From assembly GCA_035289125.1 (NCBI GenBank), contig DATDXW010000008.1:1-21707 (forward strand): a DNA stretch of 21,707 bases, given 5' to 3'. The DNA is from JACQID01 sp035289125. GTDB taxonomy: Archaea; Aenigmatarchaeota; Aenigmatarchaeia; GW2011-AR5. The translations under genes were made by a program, and so were the position numbers. The notes beneath the pieces are model-generated. The model ran no database searches. It saw nothing but the letters and a program-made list of their open reading frames with translations, and was not told the origin of the DNA. Of this stretch, positions 20,791 to 21,707 are shown one piece after another. Position 1 is the first letter of the stretch; each line of letters begins with the position of its first letter.

Positions 20791-21051
20791 ATGACCGTAG
20801 GCACCGTTGACGAGAAGTGGAGGGTAACTATCCCAAAAGAAGTGCGGGCAAGGGGCAACATTAGCGTGAGGTCTCCAGTGGACATCAAGTGGAGCAGAAA
20901 ACAGATGGTTGTGGTATTCTTGCGCAAAAAACGAAGCGCAAAGAGAGCCGACACGTTGAACTGGCTGCTCCGGCATCCGGCGAAGGTTGATCCTGAGAAA
21001 CTGAAGCGCATTGACTTGGGGCGCATAAAGAACGAAATGTGGTTTGCTTGA
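20791..21051 (+). CDS. vapB: AbrB-type antitoxin (VapB-like)
   Basis: This 86-residue protein has an N-terminal AbrB/SpoVT swapped-hairpin pattern, MTVGTVDEKWRVTIPKEVRA, used for DNA binding. A charged C-terminal part (RSAKRADTLNWLLRHPAK and beyond) would bind and inhibit the toxin. The PIN-domain gene begins within its last codons. Such antitoxins usually repress their own operon. The G(T/V)VDEKWRVTIPK block is what identifies the family. The call is supported by the adjacent toxin. Confidence 0.85.
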   Translation: MTVGTVDEKWRVTIPKEVRARGNISVRSPVDIKWSRKQMVVVFLRKKRSAKRADTLNWLLRHPAKVDPEKLKRIDLGRIKNEMWFA

Positions 21052-21455
21052 TAATCGTTGACTCAAACGTTTGGGTGTTTCTCAACGTGGAGAACTACCC
21101 GGAACACGATGCCGCCATCAACGCGGTAAAAACCGCCAGTTCGGTGGGAATGGTAACCAACGTAATCATAGGGTCCGAGGTGTTCCACACGCTCAGCGCG
21201 ATTCTGGGAAAAGGAGAAGCCCGGTTGCGAATGGAGAAACTGATTGATTCCGAGAGCGTCGTGTTTGTACCTATTGATTCGCCCACTTTGAGGCGGGCGA
21301 TTGCATTAGCGGAGAGAAGTGAAATACGCATAAACGATGCGGTGATTGCGCAACAGGCTTTGGAAATGGGTATCCCGTTGCTGACGGACAACGTCAAGGA
21401 TTTCAAGAAAGTGCATGGTCTGAAAATAGTCCCGCTTCGCGGAAGGGATGCGTAA
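21048..21455 (+). CDS. vapC: PIN-domain ribonuclease toxin (VapC-like)
   Basis: The start is taken as TTG 21048 (protein begins MIIVDSNVWVF), which overlaps the antitoxin stop as TTGA; GTG 21039 is an alternative. The 135-residue PIN fold shows the acidic metal-binding residues Asp5 (IVDSN), Glu44 (IIGSEVF), Asp97 (INDAVIA) and Asp114 (LLTDNVKDF). VapC toxins cut RNA, often tRNA or rRNA, until bound by VapB. Direct coupling to an AbrB-type antitoxin supports a working toxin-antitoxin pair. The operon is bordered by repeat copies, which fits accessory or recently moved DNA, though composition was not measured. Confidence 0.87.
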   Translation: MIIVDSNVWVFLNVENYPEHDAAINAVKTASSVGMVTNVIIGSEVFHTLSAILGKGEARLRMEKLIDSESVVFVPIDSPTLRRAIALAERSEIRINDAVIAQQALEMGIPLLTDNVKDFKKVHGLKIVPLRGRDA

Positions 21456-21707
21456 CACGCCGAAATTTCGCAAGCGAATTATCCTGTACAAGGGAGGCGA
21501 GGCACGAAGTGCCGCAGACCGCTCTTATCTCTTTACTGCAACGCACGGCAAGAGCGAAACTGTCATACAGCTTTGTGCGTCCAATCACTTCGGTGGTTTT
21601 CGGGGTGCGGGTCATAAAGCTGCTATTTTTCCTTCAAAATAGCCATTAACAAAAATTTCATCGCCTGTTATGCCCGGCTGTGAGAAGCACTATCCGATTT
21701 ATTTCCG
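21456..21707. other. Non-coding end of window with a repeat copy and a hairpin
   Basis: No supported gene. It contains the repeat at 21555-21620. After it, GCTATTTT (21622-21629) and AAAATAGC (21636-21643) form a hairpin. The last 60 bases show no signal. Confidence 0.4.
21555..21620 (+). repeat. Partial copy of the palindromic repeat
   Basis: CTGTCATACAGCTTTGTGCG matches the inverted 16584-16604 sequence closely. GGTGGTTTTCGGGGTGCGGG and then TCATAAAGCTG match the inner end of the 5041-5350 element (minus strand). Confidence 0.6.

Noticed and set aside
1..21707. CRISPR array or insertion sequence with transposase
   Set aside because: The repeats are dispersed, not regularly spaced, and no transposase or Cas gene is present.

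Overview
The window is from an archaeal chromosome, most likely a small-genome lineage such as DPANN, although the phylum cannot be fixed from sequence reading alone. Archaeal markers are an Orc1/Cdc6 initiator, transcription factor S, a short histone-fold protein, a HerA-type ATPase, a JAMM protease, a stand-alone AlaX editing protein and a tRNA-Trp with a bulge-helix-bulge intron. Many genes have a TATA-like box about 25 nt before the start codon, which implies leaderless mRNAs. Genes are tightly packed, often with overlapping stop and start codons.

Layout. 1-1631: the 3' part of an IMP dehydrogenase and a sugar-nucleotide epimerase. 1729-2355: a small four-helix membrane protein and intron-containing tRNA-Trp, both on the minus strand. 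2440-7477: a cluster built on two protein families. It has a degenerate RimK-like ATP-grasp, an intact RimK-like ATP-grasp and an N-formylglutamate-amidohydrolase-like (FGase-like) hydrolase in one operon. These are followed by a composite hairpin-rich repeat, then a head-to-head pair of another FGase-like family, one copy broken and one intact, the intact one coupled to a small membrane protein. 7556-8350: a small membrane protein and a HIT hydrolase. 8533-10059 (minus): an operon for a membrane-anchored DUF151 protein, a membrane-anchored Lon-like protease and a SemiSWEET. 10104-12207: a large secreted Cys-repeat protein and a lipoprotein. 12488-13366 (minus): histone-fold protein and JAMM protease. 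13480-14193: a zinc-ribbon protein and what looks like a decayed gene. 14241-16527: AlaX and a HerA-like ATPase with C-terminal membrane helices, separated by two tiny Lys-only ORFs on the minus strand. 16840-18224 (minus): tail-anchored micro-protein, Orc1/Cdc6 and a mini SWIB-like protein. 18278-21455: DEAD-box helicase, an unknown small protein, TFS, a cupredoxin lipoprotein and a VapBC-type pair.

The most interesting material is: (i) the ligase/hydrolase cluster, in which an inactive-looking ATP-grasp is paired with an active-looking one and with FGase-like enzymes, suggesting a dedicated amide-bond-forming and amide-bond-cleaving pathway; (ii) a dispersed family of non-coding palindromic repeats in at least eight intergenic regions, including a 57-58 nt two-hairpin cassette that is present in two copies and absent from a third; and (iii) micro-genes of 7 and 9 codons with their own promoter and ribosome-binding signals, encoding almost only lysine.

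All product assignments rest on motif recognition and comparison within the window; no database search was run.
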